64,000 bases of DNA from Bacillota bacterium (GTDB lineage: Bacteria; Bacillota; Clostridia; Christensenellales; CAG-138). The DNA lies in NCBI GenBank assembly GCA_023455425.1, contig JAEYCM010000022.1, forward strand, positions 118,030 to 182,029, written 5' to 3'. Made by a program: the position numbers and the translations under genes. The notes beneath the pieces were generated by a model. That model was given only the letters and a program-made list of their open reading frames with translations, searched no databases and was not told the DNA's origin. Positions 33,768 to 42,330 of this stretch are shown here, one piece after another. Every line of letters begins with the position of its first letter. The first letter of the stretch is position 1.

Positions 33768-34955
33768 ATGGATACCAAGCATGCAAAGTTTGCAACAAAG
33801 GCCGTACACGCCGGGCAGCTTCCCGATCCTGAAACTGGCGCGCTCATAGCGCCCATGTTCATGACCAGCACCTATGTATGGACGCCTGAGAAAATGGACC
33901 GTTACCTCGCCGGAGACAAGGAAGGCATTTACACATATGCCCGTTCCCGCAACCCAACACAGAACGATCTGCAGGACAAGATCGCTGCGCTCGAGGGCGC
34001 TGAGGCGGCGCTCGCTACAGCTTCCGGTATGGCGGCAATTTCCCTTGCGGTCATGCACTGCGCGCATCCGGGCGACCATGTCATCGCGTATAAGACGATA
34101 TATGGCGGTACCTATGGCCTGTTCACCAAGATATTTGAGGAGTTCCATATCGAAGTAACCTTCGTTGAGGATCTCCTGCCCGCTACTTTGAACGCGGCAA
34201 AGCGTCCCAACACCAAGGTTGTCTATGCGGAAACCATTGCAAACCCCACCATGGTTGTGCTCGACTTGAAGGCGCTTGCGGATTGGGCAAAGGCGAATAA
34301 TGTCACCTCCATCGTAGACAGCACATTCACCTCCCCCTACATGGTACAGCCGCTTTCCTACGGCATTGATGTGGTGGTGCACAGCTCCACCAAGTACATC
34401 AATGGCCACGGCGATATCATCGGCGGCATTATTTGCGGCAAGTTCGCGTTTGTGGACGGGATCCGCAGCTCCATGTACCAGGAGCTTGGGCCGGTGCCCA
34501 GCCCCTTCTCCTGCTGGCTCCAGCTTCGGGGACTAAAGACGCTGCACCTGCGTATGCACGCCCATTGTGAGAACGCCATGAAGTTCGCGCAGTGGCTGGA
34601 GACGCAGAAGGAAGTGAAGAACGTTGTCTACCCGGGTCTTGCAAGCCATCCGGAGCACGAACTCGCCAAGGCGCAGTTCGGCGGCGTATACGGCGGCATG
34701 CTCTCCTTTGAGGTGGGGGGCGGTATTCCCGGCGCGCAGGCATTCATCAAGAAGCTGCATATGGCCAAGTATTGTGTCAGCCTGGGAGACCTTGACACGC
34801 TTGTTCAGCATCCGGCCACGATGACGCACGGCAAGATCGCCCGGGAAGAGCGCGAACGCATGGGCATCGCCGACGGCATGATCCGCGTCTCGGTCGGCAT
34901 TGAGGATATCGACGACATCATCGGAGATTTCGCGCAGGCTTTGGCGCAGCGCTAA
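33768..34955 (+). CDS. PLP-dependent trans-sulfuration enzyme (cystathionine/methionine gamma-lyase family)
   Basis: A 395-residue fold-type I enzyme. The PLP-binding Lys lies in SSTKYINGHGD, YTYARSRNPTQNDLQ and ALATASGMAAI are family motifs, and IVDSTFTSPYMVQPL carries the PLP-ring Asp. At the position where many methionine gamma-lyases have Cys (YGCT) this protein has YGGT, as cystathionine enzymes do, so the substrate is uncertain. ATG 33768 follows GAAAGGAG. A gamma-lyase would yield a thiol, ammonia and 2-oxobutyrate, a substrate for the Por complex encoded next. Confidence 0.9.
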   Translation: MDTKHAKFATKAVHAGQLPDPETGALIAPMFMTSTYVWTPEKMDRYLAGDKEGIYTYARSRNPTQNDLQDKIAALEGAEAALATASGMAAISLAVMHCAHPGDHVIAYKTIYGGTYGLFTKIFEEFHIEVTFVEDLLPATLNAAKRPNTKVVYAETIANPTMVVLDLKALADWAKANNVTSIVDSTFTSPYMVQPLSYGIDVVVHSSTKYINGHGDIIGGIICGKFAFVDGIRSSMYQELGPVPSPFSCWLQLRGLKTLHLRMHAHCENAMKFAQWLETQKEVKNVVYPGLASHPEHELAKAQFGGVYGGMLSFEVGGGIPGAQAFIKKLHMAKYCVSLGDLDTLVQHPATMTHGKIAREERERMGIADGMIRVSVGIEDIDDIIGDFAQALAQR

Positions 34956-34968
34956 GTAACAATTGTGT

Positions 34969-34995
34969 GGACCCGGTGCAAACACCACCGGGTCC
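34969..34995 (+). terminator. Hairpin between the trans-sulfuration gene and porC
   Basis: The stem GGACCCGGTG / CACCGGGTCC has a short loop and is followed after 12 bases by a T6 run. It is a likely terminator or attenuator before the por genes. Confidence 0.6.
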
Positions 34996-35043
34996 TATTC
35001 TCAATACCCTTTTTTAAGCGGGTAAACAGGAAAAGGAGGCAAT

Positions 35044-35610
35044 ATGCTAGAAATTCGCTGGCATGGCAGGGGTGGGCAGGGCGCAAAAACCGCGGCGCTG
35101 CTGCTTGCCGACGTTGCTTTTCACACAGGCAAGTATGTGCAGGGCTTCCCGGAATATGGACCCGAGCGCATGGGCGCGCCGATTACGGCATATAACCGCA
35201 TCGACAGCACGCCAATCCGTATTCACAGCAATATCTATGCGCCCGATTATGTGGCGGTGGTAGACGAAACGCTGCTTGAGGCGGTGGACGTCACACTCGG
35301 CCTCAAGGCTGAGGGCGCGATCGTCATCAATTCCGCAAAGTCCGCGGACGAATTGCGTCCCTTGCTTAAGGGGTATCTAGGCAAGGTGTATACAGTGGAT
35401 GCGCGCGCGATCTCCGTTGCGGCGCTTGGAAAGTATTTTCCCAACACGCCGATGCTTGCCGCTATTGTAAAGGTATCGGGCCTGATGGAAGAAGAGGCGT
35501 TTCTTCATGATATGGAGGCGTCTTTTACGCACAAGTTCGCAAGCAAGCCCGAAGTCATTCAGGGCAACATGCAGGCGCTGCGGTTGGCGCTCAGGGAGGT
35601 ACGCGAATGA
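35044..35610 (+). CDS. porC: 2-oxoacid:ferredoxin oxidoreductase, gamma subunit
   Basis: A 188-residue gamma subunit of the pyruvate/2-oxoacid:ferredoxin oxidoreductase family. It begins with the hallmark LEIRWHGRGGQGAKTAALLL and contains FPEYGPERMGAPITAY. It helps bind CoA in the four-subunit enzyme that oxidatively decarboxylates a 2-oxoacid to acyl-CoA and reduces ferredoxin. ATG 35044 follows AAAAGGAGG. It overlaps porD by 4 bases. Confidence 0.93.
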   Translation: MLEIRWHGRGGQGAKTAALLLADVAFHTGKYVQGFPEYGPERMGAPITAYNRIDSTPIRIHSNIYAPDYVAVVDETLLEAVDVTLGLKAEGAIVINSAKSADELRPLLKGYLGKVYTVDARAISVAALGKYFPNTPMLAAIVKVSGLMEEEAFLHDMEASFTHKFASKPEVIQGNMQALRLALREVRE

Positions 35611-35912
35611 GCAAAAAAATAACCGACACCATCAACGAGACCATCTCCTGGCAGGCCGTGACATTGGGCGGCGGCATTACGGGCGGCGGCACCTCGGCAG
35701 AATTCAACACCGGTGAGTGGCGTGTAGACGTGCCGGTGTATCTTGCGCAAAAGTGCAAACAATGCCTGCTATGCATCCCCGTATGTCCGGACAGCTCCAT
35801 TCCCGTTGTGAACGGCAAGCGGGGCGATTTTGATTTCCAGCATTGCAAGGGCTGCGGCATTTGCGCAAAGGTTTGCCCGTTCAACGCGATTGAAATGGAG
35901 AGGGGAGAGTAA
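35607..35912 (+). CDS. porD: 2-oxoacid:ferredoxin oxidoreductase, delta subunit (2[4Fe-4S] ferredoxin)
   Basis: A 101-residue ferredoxin-like subunit with two cluster motifs, CKQCLLCIPVCPDS and CKGCGICAKVCPFNAI, in the C-terminal half. It carries electrons from the TPP site to external ferredoxin. ATGA overlap with porC indicates coupled translation. Confidence 0.94.
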   Translation: MSKKITDTINETISWQAVTLGGGITGGGTSAEFNTGEWRVDVPVYLAQKCKQCLLCIPVCPDSSIPVVNGKRGDFDFQHCKGCGICAKVCPFNAIEMERGE

Positions 35913-35914
35913 CA

Positions 35915-37102
35915 ATGCCTAGAGACAGACTTTCCGGCAATGAGGCGGCGGCCCAGGCGTTGCGTCAGGTCAACCCGGATGTAATGGCTGCGTTCCCTAT
36001 TACGCCTTCTACAGAAATTCCACAGTATTTTTCAGCGTTTGTCGCCAATGGCGAGGTGGACACCGTGTTTGTGCCTGTAGAAAGCGAACACTCCGCCATG
36101 AGCGCGTGTATTGGGTCGGAAGCCGCGGGGGCGCGCACGGTAACGGCAACCTCTTCCGCTGGCCTTGCCCTGATGTGGGAGGAATTGTATGTTGCCGCGT
36201 CCGACCGGCTGCCTATTGTGCTTGCGCTTGTGAATCGCGCGCTGACAGGGCCGATCAACATCAACTGCGATCATTCCGACAGCATGGGCGCGCGGGATTC
36301 AGGCTGGATCCAGATTTACAGCGAGAACAACCAGGAAGCTTACGATAACCTCATTCAGGCGTTCCGTATTGGCGAGCATGACGATGTGCGTCTTCCGGTG
36401 ATGGTGTGCCAGGACGGTTTTATTACCTCCCATGCCGTAGAGAATATGGAGCTGGTAGAAGATGCGGCGGTAAAGGCGTTTGCGGGGAGCTATGCGCCTG
36501 CGGATTCGTTGTTGAACCCCGAAAAGCCGCTTTCTCTCGGGCCTTACGCGACTTCAGCGTACTATTTGGAGTATAAACGCAGCCAGGCGGAGGCCATGTG
36601 CCGCGCAAAAGACGTGATCTTAGACGTGGCGGCCGAGTTCGCGGGCATTTCAGGCAGGCAATACGGCCTGTTTGAAGCCTACCGGATGGAGGATGCCGAG
36701 TACGCGATGGTTGTGATTGGTTCAGCCGCGGGTACCGGCAAAGAGGCGGTTGATGCGCTTCGAACCAGGGGCGTCAAGGCCGGCCTATTGAAGATACGCG
36801 TATTCAGGCCCTTCCCGGCGGAAGAAATTGCGGCTGCCTTGAAGGGCTGCAAGGCCATAGCTGTGATGGACCGCGCGGAAAGCTTCAGCGGCAACGGAGG
36901 CCCTCTCGCCGCAGAAGTCCGCGGCGCGCTCTACCATGCGGGCGTTTTAACGAACGTATTCCCGTATGTATATGGCTTGGGCGGACGCGACGTGCGCGTG
37001 GAGGACCTTTTGTCGGTCTTTGAAGCGCTGCCGCAGCAGGAGGATAAACCCTACCGGTATCTTTCGGTGCGCTCGGAAGGAGGAGAGAGCAATGGCCTAT
37101 AA
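35915..37102 (+). CDS. porA: 2-oxoacid:ferredoxin oxidoreductase, alpha subunit
   Basis: A 395-residue alpha subunit with the family landmarks AFPITPSTEIPQYFS, VESEHSAMSACIGSEAAGAR and SSAGLALMWEELYVAA. The C-terminal KIRVFRPFPAEEI belongs to domain II. It starts 2 bases after the porD stop. The specific substrate (pyruvate, 2-oxobutyrate or a branched 2-oxoacid) cannot be told from motifs. Confidence 0.94.
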   Translation: MPRDRLSGNEAAAQALRQVNPDVMAAFPITPSTEIPQYFSAFVANGEVDTVFVPVESEHSAMSACIGSEAAGARTVTATSSAGLALMWEELYVAASDRLPIVLALVNRALTGPININCDHSDSMGARDSGWIQIYSENNQEAYDNLIQAFRIGEHDDVRLPVMVCQDGFITSHAVENMELVEDAAVKAFAGSYAPADSLLNPEKPLSLGPYATSAYYLEYKRSQAEAMCRAKDVILDVAAEFAGISGRQYGLFEAYRMEDAEYAMVVIGSAAGTGKEAVDALRTRGVKAGLLKIRVFRPFPAEEIAAALKGCKAIAVMDRAESFSGNGGPLAAEVRGALYHAGVLTNVFPYVYGLGGRDVRVEDLLSVFEALPQQEDKPYRYLSVRSEGGESNGL

Positions 37103-38021
37103 TTTTAAGGAGATCATGTCCAAGGAGGAGCGTTTAGCCCCCGGCCACCGCATGTGCGCGGGCTGCGGCGGCACCATCGCCGTAAGAAATGTATTGCGTG
37201 GGCTCCGCGAAGAGGATAAGGCTGTTGTCTGCAGCGCCACAAGCTGCCTGGAGGTATCCACTTTCCTGTATCCGTATACCGCGTGGAAAGATTCATTTAT
37301 TCACAACGCGTTTGAGAATGCCGCGGCTACGCTCAGCGGCGTGGAGGCCGCATACGTTGCGGCGAAAAAGCGCGGCAAGCTCGGTGAGACTTATAAATTT
37401 ATCGCGTTCGGCGGCGACGGCGGCACGTATGACATCGGCCTGCAGTCCTTATCGGGTGCGATGGAGCGCGGGCATGACATGGTATATGTCTGCTATGACA
37501 ATGGCGCGTATATGAACACCGGCATCCAGCGCTCCTCTGCGACGCCCATGTTCGCTGATACCACAACGACCCCTGTCGGAGAACAATCGTTGGGTAAGCC
37601 GCAGTACCGCAAGGATCTCACTGGCATTATGGCCATGCATAACATTCCTTATGTTGCGCAAACAACGTTTCTCAAGAACCTTCAAGACTTGCATAAAAAA
37701 TCGGGGCGCGCCATTTACACAGAGGGTCCCGCGTTTCTCAACATCATGGCGCCCTGCCCGCGCGGGTGGCGGTATCCGACCGAGGATCTCATGGAGATTT
37801 GCCGCCTGGGTGTGGAAACCTGCTACTGGCCGATGTTTGAAGTTATTGAAGGGGAGTGGAAGCTCAATTACGAGCCCAAGGCAAAACTCCCCATCACGGA
37901 ATTCCTGCGCCCGCAGGGCCGGTTCCGTCATTTGTTTCAAAAAGGGAACGAATGGGCGTTGGAAGCCTTCCAGAAGGAAGTGGACAAACGTTGGGAGCAG
38001 ATGCTCAATCGGTGTAAATAA
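37092..38021 (+). CDS. porB: 2-oxoacid:ferredoxin oxidoreductase, beta subunit
   Basis: A 309-residue TPP-binding subunit. HRMCAGCGG provides cluster-binding Cys residues and FGGDGGTYDIG ... YDNGAYMNTG is the TPP/Mg motif. The start at 37092 overlaps the porA end by 11 bases and follows GGAAGGAGG. It completes a CDAB-ordered complex. Confidence 0.94.
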   Translation: MAYNFKEIMSKEERLAPGHRMCAGCGGTIAVRNVLRGLREEDKAVVCSATSCLEVSTFLYPYTAWKDSFIHNAFENAAATLSGVEAAYVAAKKRGKLGETYKFIAFGGDGGTYDIGLQSLSGAMERGHDMVYVCYDNGAYMNTGIQRSSATPMFADTTTTPVGEQSLGKPQYRKDLTGIMAMHNIPYVAQTTFLKNLQDLHKKSGRAIYTEGPAFLNIMAPCPRGWRYPTEDLMEICRLGVETCYWPMFEVIEGEWKLNYEPKAKLPITEFLRPQGRFRHLFQKGNEWALEAFQKEVDKRWEQMLNRCK

Positions 38022-38036
38022 GTGAAACGATAGTTC

Positions 38037-38104
38037 CTGTCATTCTGGGCGCAGCGAAGAAGCGAAAGCAGCCAACAAGATCCTTCGCTGACGCTCAGGA
38101 TGGC
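38037..38104. repeat. REP-like imperfect palindrome (CATTCTG...GCGAAG type)
   Basis: CATTCTGGGCGCAGCGAAG pairs with CTTCGCTGACGCTCAGGATG across a loop of about 27 bases. The wording resembles a dispersed bacterial hairpin commonly found between operons. It lies between porB and the ilvB promoter. Confidence 0.6.
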
Positions 38105-38157
38105 AAATCTATCCCAATGATTTGTTCCATATAAATTCCGCTTTGCGGATTTTTGTA

Positions 38158-38186
38158 TTGACTATGGTGGAAAATGCCGCTATTGT
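38158..38186 (+). promoter_or_regulatory. Predicted promoter of ilvBN
   Basis: TTGACT at 38158-38163, a 17-base spacer and TATTGT at 38181-38186. Just downstream, ATGTATAAA occurs twice (38187-38195 and 38207-38215), 20 bases apart, a possible operator. No T-box or leader-peptide attenuator was recognised. Confidence 0.55.
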
Positions 38187-38291
38187 ATGTATAAACATGC
38201 AAACGGATGTATAAATGAATTCGTTGCATCTATTTTGGAGCGATCGGGAGGCGGGGCAAACCACGGCCTGTCTGCCCGGGGAAGGACGGTT

Positions 38292-39992
38292 ATGGCAATT
38301 AAAGGTTCCGAATTGCTCATCAGGGCATTGCAGGCAGAAGGGGTCGATACCGTATTCGCATACCCCGGCGTACCAGTGATTTCTATTTTCGACGAGCTGT
38401 ACAAGCAGCAGGGCATTCGACTTATTTTGCCAAGGCACGAGCAGGCGTTGGTACATGCGGCGGATGGGTATGCCCGCACTACCGGCAAACCCGGCGTGTG
38501 CCTCGTCACCAGCGGGCCGGGCGCCACCAACACCGTCACAGCCATCGCTGCGGCGAACTATGACAGCGTGCCGATCGTCTGCTTTACCGGTCAGGTACGA
38601 AGAGACCTGATTGGCAACGATGCCTTCCAGGAAGTGGATATTATTGGAATTACGCGCAACATCACGAAGTACAACATGATGGTGATGAAGCGGGAGGATT
38701 TGGGGCGCGCCATCCGGGAGGCGTTTTACATTGCGACGACCGGTAAGCCCGGCCCTGTCATTGTGGATTTGCCTGCCGACGTCGTCAATGCCATGGGGAG
38801 TGAAGAGTACCCGAGCGATGTACAGATACGCAGCTACCGGCCTTACGAGAGCGTCCATATCGGCCAGATCAAGCGCGCATCGGCATTGCTGCGCAAGGCG
38901 AAAAAACCGCTGTTCCTGGCAGGCGGCGGCATCCATATTTCTCGTTCGCAAGAGACGTTTACGCTTCTTGCCGAACGTGCGGGTATTCCCGTCATCTCCA
39001 CCATCATGGGCCGTGGCGCTATACCGACGGATCATCCCTTGTTTATCGGCAACGTGGGCATGCACGGCTGCTATGCCGCCAACCAGGCTGTTATGGAGTG
39101 CGATGTGCTATGTTCCATCGGTTCCCGGTTTAATGACCGCGTCACAGGAAAGGTGGAGGAGTTTGCGCCGCACGCGAAAATCATCCACATCGATATCGAT
39201 ACCGCATCGATTTCCCGCAATGTCCAGGTAGACATTCCCATTGTGGCCGAGGCAGGAAAGGCCATTGAAAGCCTGCTGCATTATACGCGGCCCTGCGATA
39301 CCGACGGATGGCTCGCGCAGATAGACGCGTGGAAGGCAGACTATCCTCTGCCCAAGCAGGATAAACCGGGGTTGACGCCACGGAAAATTGTAGAATTGCT
39401 CAACCGCGTTTTCCCCGAGAGCATCGTTGTCACGGATGTGGGGCAGCATCAGATGTGGACAACGCAGTATCTCGCATTGAATACGCATAAAAGACTGCTG
39501 ACTTCGGGTGGGTTAGGCCCAATGGGCTATGGATTGCCCGCAGCCATCGGCGCGCAGCTGGGCGACAGGAGCAAAAAGGTCATCTGCGTTACGGGCGACG
39601 GCGGCTTCCAGATGAATCTCCAGGAGATGGCGACTGCGGTGCTCGAAGGCTTGCCGGTCATTGTCGTCATTTTCAACAACGGCTACCTCGGCATGGTACG
39701 TCAGTGGCAGCAGCTTATGTGCGACCGCCGCTATTCGGGCACAGACCTTGCAGCGGGCTTGGGGGAAAACAATCCCGTCCAGTACACCCCGGACTTTGTA
39801 AAGCTGGCCGAAAGCTATGGCGCGCGGGGCGTTCGGGTGTTTGACGAGGGTACGCTCCTTTCCGCCTTGGAGGCTGCCGGGGAACAAACGCGGACACCCA
39901 CGATCATTGAATGTATGATTGAGCGTGAAGAGATGGTGTATCCCATGGTAAAAGTGGGAGCCGCGCTCAATGACATGGTATTGGAGGGATAA
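38292..39992 (+). CDS. ilvB: Acetolactate (acetohydroxyacid) synthase, large subunit
   Basis: A 566-residue TPP enzyme joining pyruvate with pyruvate or 2-oxobutyrate. The N-terminal PYR domain has the catalytic Glu in PRHEQALVHAADGYAR, the central domain binds FAD, and the C-terminal TPP motif is GDGGFQMNLQEM ... NNGYLGMVRQWQ. ATG 38292 follows GGGGAAGGAC; the frame from 38187 would place the start on the -10 box. A regulatory subunit gene follows 2 bases later, so this is the biosynthetic, feedback-regulated form. Confidence 0.94.
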   Translation: MAIKGSELLIRALQAEGVDTVFAYPGVPVISIFDELYKQQGIRLILPRHEQALVHAADGYARTTGKPGVCLVTSGPGATNTVTAIAAANYDSVPIVCFTGQVRRDLIGNDAFQEVDIIGITRNITKYNMMVMKREDLGRAIREAFYIATTGKPGPVIVDLPADVVNAMGSEEYPSDVQIRSYRPYESVHIGQIKRASALLRKAKKPLFLAGGGIHISRSQETFTLLAERAGIPVISTIMGRGAIPTDHPLFIGNVGMHGCYAANQAVMECDVLCSIGSRFNDRVTGKVEEFAPHAKIIHIDIDTASISRNVQVDIPIVAEAGKAIESLLHYTRPCDTDGWLAQIDAWKADYPLPKQDKPGLTPRKIVELLNRVFPESIVVTDVGQHQMWTTQYLALNTHKRLLTSGGLGPMGYGLPAAIGAQLGDRSKKVICVTGDGGFQMNLQEMATAVLEGLPVIVVIFNNGYLGMVRQWQQLMCDRRYSGTDLAAGLGENNPVQYTPDFVKLAESYGARGVRVFDEGTLLSALEAAGEQTRTPTIIECMIEREEMVYPMVKVGAALNDMVLEG

Positions 39993-39994
39993 AG

Positions 39995-40501
39995 ATGAGT
40001 TCGGAATTGAGTTATCGTTTTTTATCCCTCTTCGTGGAAAACCGGCTGGGCGTTCTTGCTAAGATTTCCGGCCTTTTGGCTGGTAAAGCATATAATATCG
40101 AGACGCTGACGGTGGGCACCACAGAGGATAGCACCATTTCGCGCATGACGATCGGGCTTTTGTGCAGCGATGAAACGTTTGAGCAGATCAAAAAGCAGCT
40201 CAACCGGAGCGTTGATATCATCCGCGTGCTGGATTTTACGGAAGCCGACGTCGTCAAACAGGAGCTTTTATTGCTCAAGGTGATGGAGTGCGATAAGGCG
40301 ATGATGGGCGATATTGTAAAGGCTGCCCAGAAGTTCAAGGCGCGCGTGAAGGATAAAGGACCGGATAGCATTTTGCTCGAGGTGGTTGCGCAGGAGGAAG
40401 AGAACAACGAACTCATCTTAGCCATGCGCAAATATCCTAAAATTGAGGTCGTGCGCGGCGGTGTGGTTGCCATAGAGAAATGTGCCCGCCAAATGCCATA
40501 G
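39995..40501 (+). CDS. ilvN: Acetolactate synthase, small regulatory subunit
   Basis: A 168-residue subunit with an N-terminal ACT domain (YRFLSLFVENRLGVLAKISG, AYNIETLTVG) that binds the feedback inhibitor valine, and the usual C-terminal domain (ELLLLKVMECDKAMMGDIV). The length is normal for the IlvN/IlvH family. It is cotranscribed with ilvB. Confidence 0.94.
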   Translation: MSSELSYRFLSLFVENRLGVLAKISGLLAGKAYNIETLTVGTTEDSTISRMTIGLLCSDETFEQIKKQLNRSVDIIRVLDFTEADVVKQELLLLKVMECDKAMMGDIVKAAQKFKARVKDKGPDSILLEVVAQEEENNELILAMRKYPKIEVVRGGVVAIEKCARQMP

Positions 40502-40535
40502 ATAGCAGCAGCTCCAAATACATGGATGGATGGCT

Positions 40536-40572
40536 ATGAGGTTTTCGCCCTGAATGGCGGAAACCTCATTTT
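40536..40572 (+). terminator. Terminator of the ilvBN operon
   Basis: The stem ATGAGGTTTTCGCC / GGCGGAAACCTCAT is followed by a short T run. A TATAAT box at 40577-40582 just beyond it may be the -10 element of the next gene; its -35 box is weak. Confidence 0.8.
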
Positions 40573-40620
40573 ATGTTATAATTCGTTTAAACCATCAACC
40601 AGCATGGAAGGCAACCAATC

Positions 40621-41538
40621 ATGGAAATCAAAAAAGTATCGATTATTGGCTTGGGCGCGCTTGGAATTTTGTTCGGGAATCAGATGCGGAAAAATATGCC
40701 CAGAGAGGACCTCAGAATCATTGCCGACGGTCAAAGAATTTCGCGCTATCTGCATGATTCCATCTATTGCAACGGGGAGCGCTGCGATTTTTACTATGTT
40801 ACGCCCGATGCTGTATGCGAACCCGCGGATTTGCTTCTGTTTGCCGTGAAATCCAGTGGGTTGAATGAAGCGATCGCCGCCGTAAAGAACCATGTCGCCC
40901 CCAATACGATTATCCTTTCCCTGCTCAATGGAATTTCCAGCGAGGCGCTCATTGGCCAAGCCTATGGGATTGATAATATCCTCTACTGTGTGGCGCAGGG
41001 TATGGATGCCGTCAAGGTCAACAATCAGTTGACGTATCACAACGCGGGAATGCTCAGTTTCGGCGATGGAGTTCCCGGCGTTATTTCGGATAAAGCGAAG
41101 GCCGTGGCGGACTTTTTGACCAGGATGGGCATTCCGCATGAAATCCCGGCTGATATGCAAAAACGCATGTGGGGAAAGTTTATGCTCAACGTCGGCGTGA
41201 ATCAAACAGCCGCCGTGTATGAATGCAACTATGGCCAGCTGCAACAGGAAGGCCCGGCGCGGGATATCATGATACTGGCGATGCGGGAGGTCCTGGCGTT
41301 ATCTATAAAGGAAGGCGTCAACCTTACGGAAGAGGACCTGAAGTATTGGCTGAATATCCTTTCCACTCTGAGCCCGGACGGGAAGCCCTCCATGCTGCAG
41401 GATGTCGAGGGAAAACGCCGCAGCGAAGAGGAGCTTTTTGCCGGAACGGTATTGTCCTTTGGCAAAAAGCATGGCATTCCTACGCCGGTCAATCAAAACT
41501 TTCATGACAAAATACTTCTCCTGGAAAGCACATACTAA
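40621..41538 (+). CDS. 2-dehydropantoate 2-reductase family protein
   Basis: A 305-residue NADPH-dependent reductase of the ApbA/PanE family. The N-terminal Rossmann motif is VSIIGLGALGILFG. The catalytic Lys and substrate residues lie in DMQKRMWGKFMLNVGVNQTAAV. It reduces ketopantoate in pantothenate and CoA synthesis, or a related 2-oxoacid. Its position after ilvBN is consistent with branched-chain 2-oxoacid chemistry. Several paralogues usually exist, so panE is not asserted. Confidence 0.85.
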   Translation: MEIKKVSIIGLGALGILFGNQMRKNMPREDLRIIADGQRISRYLHDSIYCNGERCDFYYVTPDAVCEPADLLLFAVKSSGLNEAIAAVKNHVAPNTIILSLLNGISSEALIGQAYGIDNILYCVAQGMDAVKVNNQLTYHNAGMLSFGDGVPGVISDKAKAVADFLTRMGIPHEIPADMQKRMWGKFMLNVGVNQTAAVYECNYGQLQQEGPARDIMILAMREVLALSIKEGVNLTEEDLKYWLNILSTLSPDGKPSMLQDVEGKRRSEEELFAGTVLSFGKKHGIPTPVNQNFHDKILLLESTY

Positions 41539-41592
41539 GTGCGGGGCCTTTCATGGCCGATAAATAGCGCGTCTGAAAGAAGGGGACCGCCG

Positions 41593-42330
41593 GTGAAACG
41601 GTTCATCAAAAACCGTCTGTCTTGCGTATTGCTTGTTCTACTGGCTATCGCCTATCTGTTTTTCCTGACGCTGGACCTTTTTTTCGACGGCTTGGGGTCC
41701 GTTTCGGCGCTTATGAAATATCTGAGCATCCTCCTTTGCCTCAGCATTGCCGTGCTCTTACACCGCGGCGCATGGAACAAACGGGATTCCGTCCTGCTGA
41801 TATCCGCCCTGTTCCTTACCTGTGTTGCTGATTTGTTCCTTCTGCTGTTGAATAGACCCGTTCCCGGTTTGCTCGCCTTTTGCATCGTACACCTGGTTTA
41901 TATCCGGCGCTATCGTCCAACAGCTTTCCTTCCCGCCGCGGCAGTCGCTGTTTTGGCGATAGCGGGTTGCCTTACGGCGGAATGTTTGATCGGCGGCTTT
42001 CCGATCAAATATATACTGTCTTGCTTGTATGGGGTGCTCCTATTGACCGCCACAATCTTTGGATTTACGGCCCCGCTGCCGCGGACCAACCGCCGCTGGG
42101 TAAAGGCCGGCATGGCGCTGTTTGTATTGTGTGATATCCATGTCGCCCTTTTCAACATCTTGGCGGCAAGCAATCCTTACTATCCTTTTGCGTCGTTTTT
42201 TATGTGGTTTTTCTATCTGCCCGCTCAGGTTGCGCTTGCATTAAGCGGGCATCACTATGAGGAGTCCTGTACGTCTGAAATTGTCGTACGTCCGGATTTA
42301 CAGGAACAAAAACAGGGAGGCCGCTCATGA
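41593..42330 (+). CDS. YhhN-like multi-pass membrane protein
   Basis: A 245-residue protein with seven to eight hydrophobic helices. YLSILLCLSIAVLL, SALFLTCVADLFLLLL and AFCIVHLVYIRRY match the pattern of the YhhN/TMEM86 family, which includes lysoplasmalogenases. That function is an inference from pattern. The likely start is GTG 41593, which has AAGGGGA upstream; the GTG at 41539 directly abuts the previous stop and lacks a ribosome site. It overlaps the next gene by 4 bases (ATGA). Confidence 0.65.
   Translation: MKRFIKNRLSCVLLVLLAIAYLFFLTLDLFFDGLGSVSALMKYLSILLCLSIAVLLHRGAWNKRDSVLLISALFLTCVADLFLLLLNRPVPGLLAFCIVHLVYIRRYRPTAFLPAAAVAVLAIAGCLTAECLIGGFPIKYILSCLYGVLLLTATIFGFTAPLPRTNRRWVKAGMALFVLCDIHVALFNILAASNPYYPFASFFMWFFYLPAQVALALSGHHYEESCTSEIVVRPDLQEQKQGGRS

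Noticed and set aside
38022..38291. A T-box or leader-peptide attenuator before ilvB
   Set aside because: No T-box core sequence, specifier hairpin or short peptide rich in Ile, Leu or Val codons was found; only a REP-like palindrome, a promoter and direct repeats are visible.
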